64,000 nt of DNA, taken from Paraburkholderia fungorum (GTDB lineage: Bacteria; Pseudomonadota; Gammaproteobacteria; Burkholderiales; Burkholderiaceae). A program made the translations under genes and the position numbers. Location of the stretch: positions 496,001 to 560,000 of the forward strand of contig NZ_CADFGE010000003.1 in assembly GCF_902833645.1 (NCBI RefSeq). Direction: 5' to 3'. The notes beneath the pieces are model-generated. The model ran no database searches, was not told where the DNA came from, and saw only the letters and a program-made list of their open reading frames with translations. Below, one piece after another: positions 44,969 through 55,900 of this stretch; the stretch's first letter is position 1; every line of letters starts with the position of its first letter.

Positions 44969-45301
44969 CGCTGTTGCTCCTGTGGAAATCGTTGACCGGC
45001 ATGCACCGGTGGGCCATGCGTTTGCTGAGTATTCGCTATGGGCCGCCCGCGCTTCTTTCCAATCGCCCGACTTTTTCACATTTGCACGGTTGAGCGACGA
45101 CTCGACGCGCGGTCGCTCTGCCCACGACAAACCACCGTGCGAATTCACAAAGACGGTGCCGCGCACTGAATCCTCATGGCCCGAAACGCCCTAAGCTGCA
45201 GCCATCTCAAGTGACCGCTCCGGTCCACTGGGCACCCACGTCGGCCCCCGCGTGCAGCGCACGCCTGCAACCCATCCGTCTTCCGTCATCAGGACACCGT
45301 C
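44969..45301. other. 333-base divergent region
   Basis: The region between the hydrolase (minus) and the RND efflux operon (plus). I saw no clear operator palindrome, gene or RNA. No pump regulator is adjacent. Confidence 0.4.
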
Positions 45302-48300
45302 ATGTGGATCGTCAGACTCGCGTTGCAACGGCCCTATACGTTTATCGTTCTGGCCGTACTGCTGTTTATCCTGGGCCCGCTGGCGATCCTCCGCACGCCC
45401 ACGGACATCTTTCCGAATATCAACATTCCGGTGGTCAGCATTGTCTGGTCGTACAACGGCTTTTCCGCCGAGGACATGGCGCACCGGATCACCTCGAACT
45501 ACGAACGCGCGCTGACGACCGACGTGGACGATATCGAACATATCGAATCCCAGTCGCTCAACGGTGTCTCCGTCGTGAAGATCTTCTTTCACCCCGGCGC
45601 CGACATCAACCGCGCGATTGCCGAAGCCGCCTCGAATTCCGCGTCGATTCTGCGCGTCCTGCCGCCGGGTACGCTGCCGCCGAACATCATCACCTACAAC
45701 GCCTCGACCGTGCCGGTGCTTCAGCTCGGCCTGTCCAGCAATACGCTGCCCGAACAGACGCTGTACGACCTCGGCAACAGCTTCATCCGCACCCAGCTCG
45801 CCACCGTGCAAGGCGCCGCGGTGCCGCTGCCGTTCGGTGGCAAGATTCGCCAGATCATGGTCGAACTCGATCCGCAGGCCTTGCAGGCAAAAGGGCTTGC
45901 GCCGGCTGACGTCGTCAACGCCGTGAACGCGCAGAATCTCATCCTGCCGGGCGGCACCGCGAAGATCGGCGCAAAGGAATACAACGTGCAGATGAACGGC
46001 AGCACCGATACGGTCGCCGCGCTGAACAATCTGCCGGTCAAAACGATCGACGGCGGCGTGGTGTACGTGCGCGATGTGGCCCACGTGATCGACGGCTATG
46101 CGCCGCAAACCAATATCGTACGCAGCGACGGCAAGCGCGCCGCGTTGCTCCAGGTGGAAAAGACCGGCAGCGCGTCCACGCTCACCATCATTCAGCAGGT
46201 CAAGGCCATGCTGCCGAAAATCGCAGCGGGCCTGCCGAAGGCGCTGGTCATCACGCCGCTGTCGGATCAATCGGTGTTCGTAAAGTCGGCGATCATGGGC
46301 GTGGTGCGCGAAGCACTGATCGCGGCTTGCCTCACGGCAGTGATGATCCTGCTGTTCCTCGGCAGCTGGCGCGCCACACTGATCATCGCCGTGTCGATTC
46401 CGCTCGCCGTTCTGACGTCCCTGATCGCGTTGTCGGCTCTCGGCGAGACCATCAACATCATGACGTTGGGCGGCCTCGCATTGGCGGTCGGGATTCTGGT
46501 CGACGACGCCACCGTTGCGATCGAAAACATCACGCATCATCTGGAAAACGGCGAGCCGCTACACGATGCCATCCTGAACGGCTCAGGCGAGATCGCCGTG
46601 CCGACCTTCGTCTCCACGCTGTCCATCTGCATCGTATTCGTGCCGATGTTCCTGCTCTCCGGCGTCGCGCGCTATCTGTTCGTGCCGCTTGCGGAGGCGG
46701 TCGTGTTCGCGATGTGCGCGTCGTATTTCTTCTCGCGCACCCTGATTCCGACGCTCGCGATGTATCTGATGCGCGCCCCGTCGAAGGACGGCGCCGCCGC
46801 GCAGGGGCGCTTCGGTGTGCTGGTCCGGTTTCAGGCCGGTTTCGAACATCGCTTCGAGACACTGCGCAACGGCTATCGCACCGTGCTGCAAGGGGCGATC
46901 GCTCGCCGCGGCCGGTTTATCGGCATCTTCCTGCTGTTGTGCTTCAGTTCGCTCGCGCTGATTCCGTTTGCGGGGCGCGACTTCTTCCCCGCAGTCGATA
47001 CCGGTGAAATCCGCCTGCATCTGCGCGCGCCTACCGGCACCCGCATCGAACAGACCGCCCGTATCACCGACGAGGTCGAATCCCGCATCGACAGCGTCAT
47101 TCCCAAACAGGATCAGGCGGCCGTGCTCGACAACATCGGCGTGCCGGTCAGCGGCATCAACCTGACCTACGACTCGTCCGACCCGATCGGCCCGGAAGAC
47201 GCCGATATCATGCTGACGCTCAAGCCCGGCGCCGGCCCGACCGCGGCCTATATCGCGAAGCTGCGCAACGTGCTGAACGTATCGTTCCCCGGGGTGACGT
47301 TTTCGTTCCTGCCGGCCGATATCGTCAGTCAGATTCTCAACTTCGGCCTGCCCGCGCCGATCGATATCCAGATCGTCGGCAATAAGCTGGAAGCGAACCG
47401 CGTTGTCGCGGATCACCTGCTGGCGAAGCTGCGCAGCGTGCGCGGCCTCGTCGACGCGCGCATTCAGCAACCGGGCGACGCCCCCGCGATCGAGGTGGAC
47501 GTCGATCGGACGAAGGCGATCCAGGCCGGCCTCACGCAACGCGACGTCGCGCAGAATCTGCTGATCGCGCTCTCCGGCAGTTCGCAAACCACGCCGAACT
47601 TCTGGCTCGATCCGAAGAACGGGGTGAGTTATCCGCTGATGGCTGAAGTGCCGCAGTACGATATTCACTCGCTGCAAACGCTGGCCAACATTCCGATCAC
47701 CACCTTGGGGCCCGCCACGGCGCCGCGCAATCTGCTCGGCACGCTCGGTGTGATGTCGCGCAGCACGCAACAGGCCGTTGTCTCGCACTACAACGTGCAA
47801 CCCGTGCTCGACATCTTTGCGTCAACGCAGGGCCGCGATCTGGGCGGCGTCGCCGCCGACGTGTCGCATCTCGTCGATGCCGCGCGCGCCGAGCTGCCGG
47901 CCGGTTCGTCGATCGTGATCCGCGGCCAGGTGCAGTCGATGAACGAATCGTTCAGCGGCCTTGAATCAGGACTCATCTTCGCGATCGCGCTTGTCTACCT
48001 GCTGATGGTTGTGAATTTCCAGTCGTGGATCGACCCGCTCATCATCGTGAGCGGTTTGCCGGGCTCGCTGGCCGGCATCGCGTGGATGCTGTTCACGACG
48101 CACACCACGCTCAGCGTGCCCGCCTTGACCGGCACGATCCTGTGTATCGGCATTGCCACGGCGAACAGCATTCTCGTGATCAACACTGCGCGCGAGCTGC
48201 TGCAACACGGCGCCGATCCGCTCACTGCCGCGCTCGAGGCGGGATTCAGCCGCTTTCGCCCGGTGCTGATGACCGCGCTCGCCATGCTGATCGGCATGAC

Positions 48301-48493
48301 GCCGATGGCGCTCGGTCTCGGCGACGGCGGCGAACAGAATGCGCCGCTCGGCCGCGCCGTGATCGGCGGTCTCGGCATCGGCACCGTTTCCACGCTGCTG
48401 TTCGTGCCGGTGGTATTTGCGGTAGTTCACACCTTGCTCGCCAGGCGCCGCGCCCGATACGCCGAGGCCACCGCCACGCCCCAAGTGCAATGA
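45302..48493 (+). CDS. RND efflux transporter permease
   Basis: Inner-membrane proton-driven pump of 1063 residues with 12 membrane helices and two large periplasmic loops, AcrB-like fold. The start MWIVRLALQRPYTFIVLAVLLFILGPLAILRTPTDIFP is typical. The TM4 pair Asp-Asp is present in GILVDDATVAIENI, but the TM10 lysine of AcrB is replaced (IATANSILVINTARELL). AGGACA precedes the ATG. The adaptor and outer-membrane genes follow in the same operon. Likely substrates are organic solvents, aromatic compounds or drugs; not determinable here. Confidence 0.93.
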   Translation: MWIVRLALQRPYTFIVLAVLLFILGPLAILRTPTDIFPNINIPVVSIVWSYNGFSAEDMAHRITSNYERALTTDVDDIEHIESQSLNGVSVVKIFFHPGADINRAIAEAASNSASILRVLPPGTLPPNIITYNASTVPVLQLGLSSNTLPEQTLYDLGNSFIRTQLATVQGAAVPLPFGGKIRQIMVELDPQALQAKGLAPADVVNAVNAQNLILPGGTAKIGAKEYNVQMNGSTDTVAALNNLPVKTIDGGVVYVRDVAHVIDGYAPQTNIVRSDGKRAALLQVEKTGSASTLTIIQQVKAMLPKIAAGLPKALVITPLSDQSVFVKSAIMGVVREALIAACLTAVMILLFLGSWRATLIIAVSIPLAVLTSLIALSALGETINIMTLGGLALAVGILVDDATVAIENITHHLENGEPLHDAILNGSGEIAVPTFVSTLSICIVFVPMFLLSGVARYLFVPLAEAVVFAMCASYFFSRTLIPTLAMYLMRAPSKDGAAAQGRFGVLVRFQAGFEHRFETLRNGYRTVLQGAIARRGRFIGIFLLLCFSSLALIPFAGRDFFPAVDTGEIRLHLRAPTGTRIEQTARITDEVESRIDSVIPKQDQAAVLDNIGVPVSGINLTYDSSDPIGPEDADIMLTLKPGAGPTAAYIAKLRNVLNVSFPGVTFSFLPADIVSQILNFGLPAPIDIQIVGNKLEANRVVADHLLAKLRSVRGLVDARIQQPGDAPAIEVDVDRTKAIQAGLTQRDVAQNLLIALSGSSQTTPNFWLDPKNGVSYPLMAEVPQYDIHSLQTLANIPITTLGPATAPRNLLGTLGVMSRSTQQAVVSHYNVQPVLDIFASTQGRDLGGVAADVSHLVDAARAELPAGSSIVIRGQVQSMNESFSGLESGLIFAIALVYLLMVVNFQSWIDPLIIVSGLPGSLAGIAWMLFTTHTTLSVPALTGTILCIGIATANSILVINTARELLQHGADPLTAALEAGFSRFRPVLMTALAMLIGMTPMALGLGDGGEQNAPLGRAVIGGLGIGTVSTLLFVPVVFAVVHTLLARRRARYAEATATPQVQ

Positions 48494-48518
48494 AAAATGC
48501 CCACCACAGGAACCCATC

Positions 48519-49796
48519 ATGAACACCCCTGATACTCGTCCGGAACGCGACGGCGCCGCCACGAGCGCGGGCCTGCCTGCGCTGCGCGCGACGCCGCCAC
48601 GCATGCCCGTCCGCTCGCGCGCGTGGAGCCGCTACCGCCTGCCGCTGATTCTGACAGGCGTGGCCGCGGTGCTGCTGATCATCGGTATCGTGCCCCGACT
48701 GCGAGCCGGTTCTGCGCTTGGCGAACAGGTCGCCGCGCAAAGCGCGTTGACCGTCAAGGTCGTGTCGCCGGGCCTCGCGCCGGCTTCGCAAGACCTGCTG
48801 TTGCCCGGCGCGGTCATGCCCTATGCGGATGCCTCCGTGTATGCGCGAACCAGCGGCTATATTCAGCGCTGGTACGCCGATATCGGCACGAAGGTGAAGG
48901 CGGGCCAACTGCTCGCGACCATCGCAACACCGGAGCTCGACGCGCAATTGCAACAGGCGCGCGCCGACGCCGCCACCGCACAGGCCAACTACAACTACGC
49001 CCTCACCACCTCGCAACGCTGGCAGCAAATGCTGCAGACCCAGTCCGTTTCGCAACAGGACGCGGATACCAAAACCGCCGACATGCAGGCTAAACGCGCC
49101 ACCCTGGCATCGGCTCGGGCGAACGTCGCGCGGCTCACCGAGATGGTGTCGTATGAAAAAGTCACCGCGCCGTTCGACGGAGTGGTGACCGTGCGCAATG
49201 TGGACGTCGGCGCGCTGGTCACCGCGGGTGGAACGCCCGGGCTCGCCGCGCCCGCCAACGAACTGTTCCACGTCGCGCAGACGGATGTGTTGCGCACCTT
49301 CACCGATATTCCGCAGAACGACGCGAGCTTCATCACCGTGGGCACCCAGGTCTATCTGACGACCCAGCAGTATCCGGGCCGCCACTTCGCGGCGCGGGTC
49401 GCGCGCAGTTCGGACGTGATCGATCCCACGAGCCGCACGATGCGCGTGGAAGTCGACGTGGACAACACGGACGGCGCGCTGCGTCCCGGCGCTTACGTCC
49501 AGGTGCATCTCGCGCTGGACACCGCGCACCCCGCGCTCGAACTGCCGGTGAGCGCGTTGCTGTTCCGCCCGGGCGGCGTGACCGTAGCGGTGGTCGGCGA
49601 CGACAACAAGGTCACGCTGAAGAACGTGACTATCGGCCGCGATTTCGGCACCTATGTGGAAATCGCCACGGGTCTCGCAGCGTCAGACCGCGCGATCGAC
49701 AACCCCGGCGACGCCGTCACTGCCGGCGACACCGTGCAGGTGCTGCGCCCGTCCGCCGCCGAGCCGGCGTCTGGCACTTCGGCCGCACACGGCTGA
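48519..49796 (+). CDS. RND efflux periplasmic adaptor
   Basis: Membrane fusion protein of 425 residues. It has an N-terminal membrane helix (YRLPLILTGVAAVLLIIGIVP), a lipoyl half (YADASVYARTSGYIQRWYADIGTKVKAGQLLATI), a helical hairpin (about 135-200), the second half (YEKVTAPFDGVVTVRNVDVGALVTAG) and beta-barrel and membrane-proximal domains (RSSDVIDPTSRTMRVEVDVDN). AGGAA precedes the ATG. It lies 25 bases after the permease gene and its stop is 26 bases before the chosen outer-membrane gene start. Confidence 0.93.
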   Translation: MNTPDTRPERDGAATSAGLPALRATPPRMPVRSRAWSRYRLPLILTGVAAVLLIIGIVPRLRAGSALGEQVAAQSALTVKVVSPGLAPASQDLLLPGAVMPYADASVYARTSGYIQRWYADIGTKVKAGQLLATIATPELDAQLQQARADAATAQANYNYALTTSQRWQQMLQTQSVSQQDADTKTADMQAKRATLASARANVARLTEMVSYEKVTAPFDGVVTVRNVDVGALVTAGGTPGLAAPANELFHVAQTDVLRTFTDIPQNDASFITVGTQVYLTTQQYPGRHFAARVARSSDVIDPTSRTMRVEVDVDNTDGALRPGAYVQVHLALDTAHPALELPVSALLFRPGGVTVAVVGDDNKVTLKNVTIGRDFGTYVEIATGLAASDRAIDNPGDAVTAGDTVQVLRPSAAEPASGTSAAHG

Positions 49797-49822
49797 TGCC
49801 GTCCCACCCAAGGAAGCGGATC

Positions 49823-51292
49823 ATGCCCATCCTGCCCATGACATTCCCGCGCAAAACGCTGGCCCTCGGCGTCGCGTGCGCGCTGACGGCATGCTCGACC
49901 TTGCCCCGTTACAGCGTCCCCGAGGCGGCCGTGCCGGCTCGCTACGCGGCGCCTGCCGGCCCTGCGGAAGCGGCGCCTGGCTGGGCCGTGGCGACACCGG
50001 GCGATACGCAAGCACGCGGCGACTGGTGGACGCTCTTCAACGACCCCGAGTTGAACCGGCTCGAAGACCAGCTGGCCGTATCGAATCAAACTGTCAAACG
50101 GGCAGTCGCGCAGTTGCAGCAGGCGCGCTCGATGATCGACTACCAGCACGCGGGCCTTCTACCCACGATAACGGCCGGCGCCGCGCAATCGCGCGCGCGC
50201 CTTTCGCAGAACGTGGAAGGCCATTCGCTTGCCGGCCGTACGGTACCCGACTATTCGCTGGGGCTGAACGCTTCGTGGGAACCGGATCTGTTCGGGCGGG
50301 TACGCGACGCCGAGGTGAATGCGCGCGACAACGCCCAGGCGAGCGAAGCGGATCTCGAGGCGGTGCGTCTCTCCATGAGCACTGACCTGGCGCGCGATTA
50401 CTTCGCGCTGCGTGCGCTCGACATCCAGAAGAAACTGCTCGACGACAGCGTGAGCGCTTATGCAGCGGCACTGGCCATCCTCAGACAACAACTGGCCGAC
50501 GGCGCGATCGATGCGTCCGCAACCGCGCAAGCCGAAACACAACTGGAAGAGACGCGTTCGCAGGCAACCGATATCGCGGTCCAGCGCGCCCAGATGGTCC
50601 ATGCCATCGCGACTCTGATCGGCGTGCCCGCCTCGTCGTTTTCGCTTGCCCCAAAGGTCGAATCGATTCCCGTGCCGCAGATTCCGGCGGGCGTGCCGTC
50701 GCAACTGCTCGAACGCCGGCCCGACATCGCCGCAGCAGAACGGCGTGTCGCCGCCGCCAACGCGCAGATCGGCGAAGCCAAGGCGGCGTTCTATCCAGAC
50801 CTCACGCTGAGCGCCAGCGCCGGTCTCGAAAGCACCTTCTTTGCGCCGTGGCTGACGGCGCCGAGTCTGTTCTGGTCGATCGGTCCGCAACTCGTCGGCA
50901 CGCTGTTCGACGGCGGCAAACGCGACGCCGCGTTAAATGGCGCCACGGCTCAATACGATGGTTCGGTGGCCGATTACCGGCAAACGGTGCTTGTCGCATT
51001 CCAGCAGGTCGAGGACAACCTCTCGGCGCTCGACACGCTCGCGAGCGAAGCGCAAAGCCAGCAGCGCGCCACGGCCGCCGCGGAACGCTCGCTCAGGCTG
51101 ACCCAGAACCGCTATCAGGCCGGCGCGGTCAGTTACCTCGACGTCGTCACCGTGCAAACCATTGCGCTGACCAACCAGCGCACGGAAGCTCGGATCCAGG
51201 CAAGACGCGTGGATGCGAGCGTGCAGTTGTTGAAGGCGCTCGGAGGCGGATGGGATCGCACGCTGCTCTCGTCGTCGCGAAGCAAGGATTAA
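49823..51292 (+). CDS. RND efflux outer-membrane lipoprotein (NodT/OprM type)
   Basis: TolC-like channel of 489 residues with a lipoprotein signal (TLALGVACALTAC, lipobox LTAC). Typical features: WWTLFNDPELNRLEDQL, SLGLNASWEPDLFGRVRDAEV, AQAETQLEETRSQATDIAVQRAQMVHAIATLIG, LLERRPDIAAAERRVAAANAQIGEAKAAFYPDLTLSASAGL, and GTLFDGGKRDAAL. The ATG at 49823 has AAGGAAG before it; an ATG at 49796 overlapping the adaptor stop is also in frame. Completes the tripartite pump. Confidence 0.93.
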   Translation: MPILPMTFPRKTLALGVACALTACSTLPRYSVPEAAVPARYAAPAGPAEAAPGWAVATPGDTQARGDWWTLFNDPELNRLEDQLAVSNQTVKRAVAQLQQARSMIDYQHAGLLPTITAGAAQSRARLSQNVEGHSLAGRTVPDYSLGLNASWEPDLFGRVRDAEVNARDNAQASEADLEAVRLSMSTDLARDYFALRALDIQKKLLDDSVSAYAAALAILRQQLADGAIDASATAQAETQLEETRSQATDIAVQRAQMVHAIATLIGVPASSFSLAPKVESIPVPQIPAGVPSQLLERRPDIAAAERRVAAANAQIGEAKAAFYPDLTLSASAGLESTFFAPWLTAPSLFWSIGPQLVGTLFDGGKRDAALNGATAQYDGSVADYRQTVLVAFQQVEDNLSALDTLASEAQSQQRATAAAERSLRLTQNRYQAGAVSYLDVVTVQTIALTNQRTEARIQARRVDASVQLLKALGGGWDRTLLSSSRSKD

Positions 51293-51512
51293 GGTGCCTA
51301 CCGGCGGCGGCGTGCGAATCGGCAAGTGAGTCGAGATCGCCTCGGCGGCGCCTGAATGGCACGCATGCGACGCGAATGCCGCAAAACGGCCAACGCTACC
51401 CACAGGGCAGCCCCGGCCGTTTTGAATTGTGGATCCTCATGGGGAGAATCCTGGCGAATCAACTGCTAAAAGAAGATCGACATGCCGCGGCTCGCGGCAT
51501 GTCGATTTGAGC

Positions 51513-52553
51513 TTACTTCGCGAGCGCCTGATCCAGCATGCTGCCTGCCAGTGCGGTGGCGCCCAGCGCAGCAGGCGTATTGCGCAGCGGGTTCAGCATC
51601 ATGAAGTCATGCATCGTGCCGAGGAAACGTACAGCCGTCACATTGACACCGGCCTGCGCGAGCTTGTGCGCATACGCCTCGCCCTCATGCCGCAGCACGT
51701 CGTTCTCATCGGTGATGACGAGCGCCGGCGGCAAGCCCTTGAGCGCGTCGAGCGATGCCCGCAGCGGCGAGACGTGCGGGTCGTTAGCCTGCGCTTCAGT
51801 GGCGTTCGGCAGATACGCGTCCCAGAACCATTTCATCGCCGGCTTCGTGAGCCACGGGCCGTTCGGGAACGCCTCGTAGGTCGAATCGTCCAGGGTGTAA
51901 TCGGTCACGGGGTAGAACATCGCCTGAAAGCGGATCGCCGGGCCATGACGCTCTTTCGCCATCTGCGCGACCACGGCCACCATGTTGCCGCCCACGCTGT
52001 CGCCGGCGAGAGCGAGACGGTTTGCATCGACATCGAACTCTTGCGGATGCTCGGCGACATATTTCGTTGCGGCGTAGTCCTGCTCGATTGCCACCGGGAA
52101 TTGCGCTTCGGGCGAAGGTTCATATTCCACGAAAACGACCGTTGCATGCGCGCGGTTCGCGAGTTCGCGGACCAGTCGGTCGTGCGTGGCGGCGTTACCC
52201 AGAATCCAGCCGCCGCCGTGGAAGTACATGATGACCGGCGTCGTGCCCTTGACGTCGGCCGGCCGGATCACGCGAACCATCGTCTTGCCGGTCGGACCGA
52301 CGGGCAGCGTAACTTCCTTCTCATGTGCCGGGGCGAGTTTGCCGTTCGGATCGGCCTGCACGTCGTCCAGCACCTTGCGCGCGGCCTGCGGCGTCATGGT
52401 GTACAGCGGCGGCCCACCTGCGGCGGTCAGCTTGTCGATAAACGCCTGGGTTGTGGGCTCGAGTTGCGGGATCGTTTCCGCCGACGCAGCACTCGCAAGC
52501 GAACCGGCTAGCAACGCCGAACCGACAGCCACCAATGAAACGACTTTCTTCAT
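51513..52553 (-). CDS. exported alpha/beta hydrolase (HSL-type esterase)
   Basis: Esterase of the hormone-sensitive-lipase group, 346 residues. Signal peptide MKKVVSLVAVGSALLAGSLASAASA. The oxyanion motif HGGGW (about 113-117), nucleophile in GDSVGGN, Asp in ITDENDVLRHEG and the catalytic His in GTMHDFMML are all present. It probably hydrolyses short acyl esters in the periplasm or outside the cell. GGAGAAGGA lies upstream of the ATG. Element copy B lies 137-199 bases upstream. Confidence 0.92.
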   Translation of the reverse strand: MKKVVSLVAVGSALLAGSLASAASAETIPQLEPTTQAFIDKLTAAGGPPLYTMTPQAARKVLDDVQADPNGKLAPAHEKEVTLPVGPTGKTMVRVIRPADVKGTTPVIMYFHGGGWILGNAATHDRLVRELANRAHATVVFVEYEPSPEAQFPVAIEQDYAATKYVAEHPQEFDVDANRLALAGDSVGGNMVAVVAQMAKERHGPAIRFQAMFYPVTDYTLDDSTYEAFPNGPWLTKPAMKWFWDAYLPNATEAQANDPHVSPLRASLDALKGLPPALVITDENDVLRHEGEAYAHKLAQAGVNVTAVRFLGTMHDFMMLNPLRNTPAALGATALAGSMLDQALAK

Positions 52554-52908
52554 TTCCTTCTCCGTAGTACCGGCATTGAGCCGATCGTTTGAAAAACTGC
52601 CCCGTGTCGCGCCGTCGTATCAACGTGATGCAAACCGTCCCACGAACACCGGCAAGCCACGAAAGAACGTTATCCGAAGCACATGGCGACAACCATCCCT
52701 ACATCCGTTTCACGGACGCTGCGAATGGTTTGGCTTCCTCATATCCAGGTTTGGCTCGGAGAAGAAAAGTCCTTCCGCGAGCGGTCAACGAAAAGCGCCC
52801 GCTGCATGAGCGGGCGGGTTCGTCGAATGCCTGTGGACTTGCGAGGGGTTAAAGGCGCGCTGTATGCGCCGTGACACATACGCTAAACGCGCGGCTCGTT
52901 GAGCATCG
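52554..52908. other. 355-base intergenic region with recurring element copy B
   Basis: The gap between the esterase start and the end of the large kinase gene, both minus strand. It carries the 63-base element at 52690-52752. No gene was supported; an 87-codon open frame here lacks family features. Confidence 0.45.
52690..52752 (-). promoter_or_regulatory. recurring upstream element, copy B
   Basis: Read toward the esterase gene, it has AAACCTGGATATGA, then AAACCATT, then the core AAACGGATGTAGGGATGG (52693-52710 on the other strand). The 63 bases align without gaps to 17107-17169, with identical spacing of the conserved blocks. Confidence 0.5.
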
Positions 52909-55900
52909 CTAGCCGGACATCGGCAGCGTGAAGACGAAGACCGTTCCACCCGGGGATCCGGGCGCGGCAGTAAGCGTCCCGCCATGCGCATCGATGATGG
53001 ATTTGCAGATTGCAAGTCCCATCCCCATGCCGGTTTCTTTTGTCGTGAAGAAGGCGTCGAAGATGCGCGAGGCGATCTCCTCGCTGATCCCGCTGCCGTT
53101 GTCTTGTACCGATACGGCCACCATCCCCTGTTCGTTGATGCAGGAGGTCACGCTCAGCCAGCGCTGCTTCGCGTCGAGATGACTCATTGCGTCGGCGGCG
53201 TTCATCACAAGGTTGAACAGCACCTGCTGCAACTGCACCCGATCGGCCATCACCGAACAGTCTGCAGAAAGATCGAGCCGGACTGCCAGGCTGCGTTGCT
53301 CGATTTCAGCGGCCGCCAGTTCGAATACTTCACGCACGACCCCGTCGATCGGGATCGGGATGAAGCTCGGCTTGGATTCCTTCGCCAGCGACTGCAATGA
53401 ACGGATGATGTCGCCCGCCCGCTTGCCGTCCTTCACGATATCGCGCAGACCGCCCAGCGCTTCGGGAATGTCCGGCACCGGCCGGTTGAGCCAGCGCACG
53501 CCGGCACTCGCGTTCGACACGATCGATGCCAGCGGCTGATTGATCTCGTGCGCAATCGAGGCCGCCAGCTCACCCATGGTGGTCGCCCGCGAGGCCTTGG
53601 CCAGTTCGATCTTGGCGTTCTGCAAGGCGAGCTCGGTGGTATGCCGATCGGTGAAATCCGTGACGACGCCGACAAAATTGGTCTCGCCCGACGGTTCGCC
53701 GAGCACTTCGAGGTGTTTAATGGTTCCCGCGGGCGTCACCACCCGGAACTTCTGCCGAAACGGCATGCGATTGCGCGCCGCCCGCTCGACGGTCTCCTGG
53801 TAGACGCCCACGTCTTCCGGGTGAATCCGCTCGAGGATGGCCTGGGTGCCTAAACTCCCTTCTTCCATCGGCAGGCCGAACACGTTGTAAAGCTCTTTGG
53901 ACCAGTAGCGTTCACCCGTCTGCGCGTTCCAGATATAGCTTCCGGAGCGACTGATCCGTTGCCCCAGCGCAAGCGCCTCCTCGCTCATACGCAAAGCCGC
54001 TTCGGTTTCCCGACGGCGCTTGTTTTCTTCCACAAGCTCGGCGTAGAGGCGCGCCGTTTCGAGTGAAATAGCCGCTTGCGACGCGAGCAATTCGAGCACG
54101 GACGTGCGGTTCTCCGTGAACACGCCGGCAGTCAGGTTGTTCTCCAGATAGAGCGCGCCGACTGCATTGCCCTGTTTGACCAGCGGCAAACAACACATTG
54201 AGCGAACGGGCCGGCTCGCGAAGGCGGCATCGAACGAAAAGCGCGGATCGCTCTGCACGTCATCCACCACGACCGGTTTGCGTGTGCGCAAGGCCGTGTA
54301 GAACACGGAGGCCGGCACCTGCTCACGCGTAACCGTGTCGACGCTCAGCGTCACCCGAACGCCCTCTGGCGCCTCCTGCCCGCTCGCCTCGACAACCGGC
54401 ACATTGCCCTTCAACAGGATCAACATGCCGCGCTGCGCACCGGCATGAACAATCGCCAGCGTGACGAGGGTGCGGATCAGTTTGTCGAGCACGATCTCCT
54501 CGGACAGCGCCTGCGACGACTTCAGCGCGGACACGAGATCGAATTGCGCCTGCGCATCGGCAATTTCAACCGAGGGGCGCGACGCCGCCGGCCGCTCGAT
54601 CGATACCTGTGCGGGACGACCCGCGCGTTCGAGTTGTTTGACCTTGGCGAGCGCGCCCCAACGTGTGTAACTGTCGATCGCGTGGCGACGATGGTGGCGC
54701 GCCGCGCTGAAGAGACCGTTTGCTTCGCAACACACCGACGCCAGTTCGTGAGCAAGCGCGGTGCTATGGTTGAAGCCGTTTTCCGAGCCGGCCACGGCGG
54801 CCTGCTCGTACAGCGCCATGGCGGCGAGCGGCGTACCCTTAAGCCGCGCCACTTCGGCCTCGACGAGAAGCATCTTGTCGCGGAAGGTCGCCGGATTGAG
54901 CTGCGCCCAAGTCCTGAGTCTCGCGAGATGCGGCTCGATTTGCGCCACCGCGCCAGCCGCTTCGTCTTCCGCCGCAGCCACCTTCGCGAGATTGAGCGCC
55001 GCATAAAAATGATAGTCGAGCAGATGAATATGCGCGGGAGTCGCCCACTTCAATTTACCGGCTTCGACAAGACAATACTGCGCGTGCTCGTATTCACCGT
55101 GAAAATAACAGGACACGCCTTTGAGCAGCCAGATCCAGAAGCGCAGCGTCGCCATCTGGGTGTCGAGCAGGTCGGCGTCGAATGTCATGCGTCCGTCGAC
55201 CACCACGCCGAAGTTGCCCGGCAAACCGGGACCGCCAGTCAAACTGTGCACATAGCGCTTCTGCAGTTCGAGGATATCCTCGACGTCCTTGAATCGCACG
55301 CGTCTCGCGTATGACAGGCCAAGGTCGATTTCCCGGTCGACCTGGTCCAACGGGACGCCCATCGTCAACAGATCCGAGACGATGTGATTGCATGAATAGC
55401 AACTCATGATCAGATCGCCGCTGGGACGCGCCGACTCGAATGCGTCGCGTGCGCATGCCAGCACATAGGGAAGCGGCTGAGTCCAGACAGCGACCGTATC
55501 GAGCGCCACCAGTGCGCTCGTGGCCACCGTGTTGAAGCCGCGCGCTTCCACCAGCGTGCGTGCCAGGCGGGAGAACTCGAAGCCCTCTTCGTAGCGGCCG
55601 AAAAATTCCGCCACGTACACGCCGAACCACGCGAGACAATGGGCCGATGCCGCGGTGATACCGTGATCGACGGTGAGTTGCACCATGCGGCACAAATGCA
55701 GGAAACCCAGCCGTTCGTTTACGAACGAGGCGGGTGCGTAGATACTGGCCAGCAGATTCATTTCCGACTCGATGACCTCGTCGTGCAAGGTCGGCAAGTC
55801 GGCGAGCGAAGCGACCGTGCGCGCCTTGAGCGACTCGGTGAGCCGGCTGTAAGCGGTTTCGACGTCGGCGGCTTCCGGATAGCGGGGCAGATACGTACCG

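Noticed and set aside
52589-52852. Plus-strand 87-codon ORF between the esterase and the giant kinase gene
   Set aside because: No ribosome-binding site or recognisable domain, and it covers the recurring upstream element.
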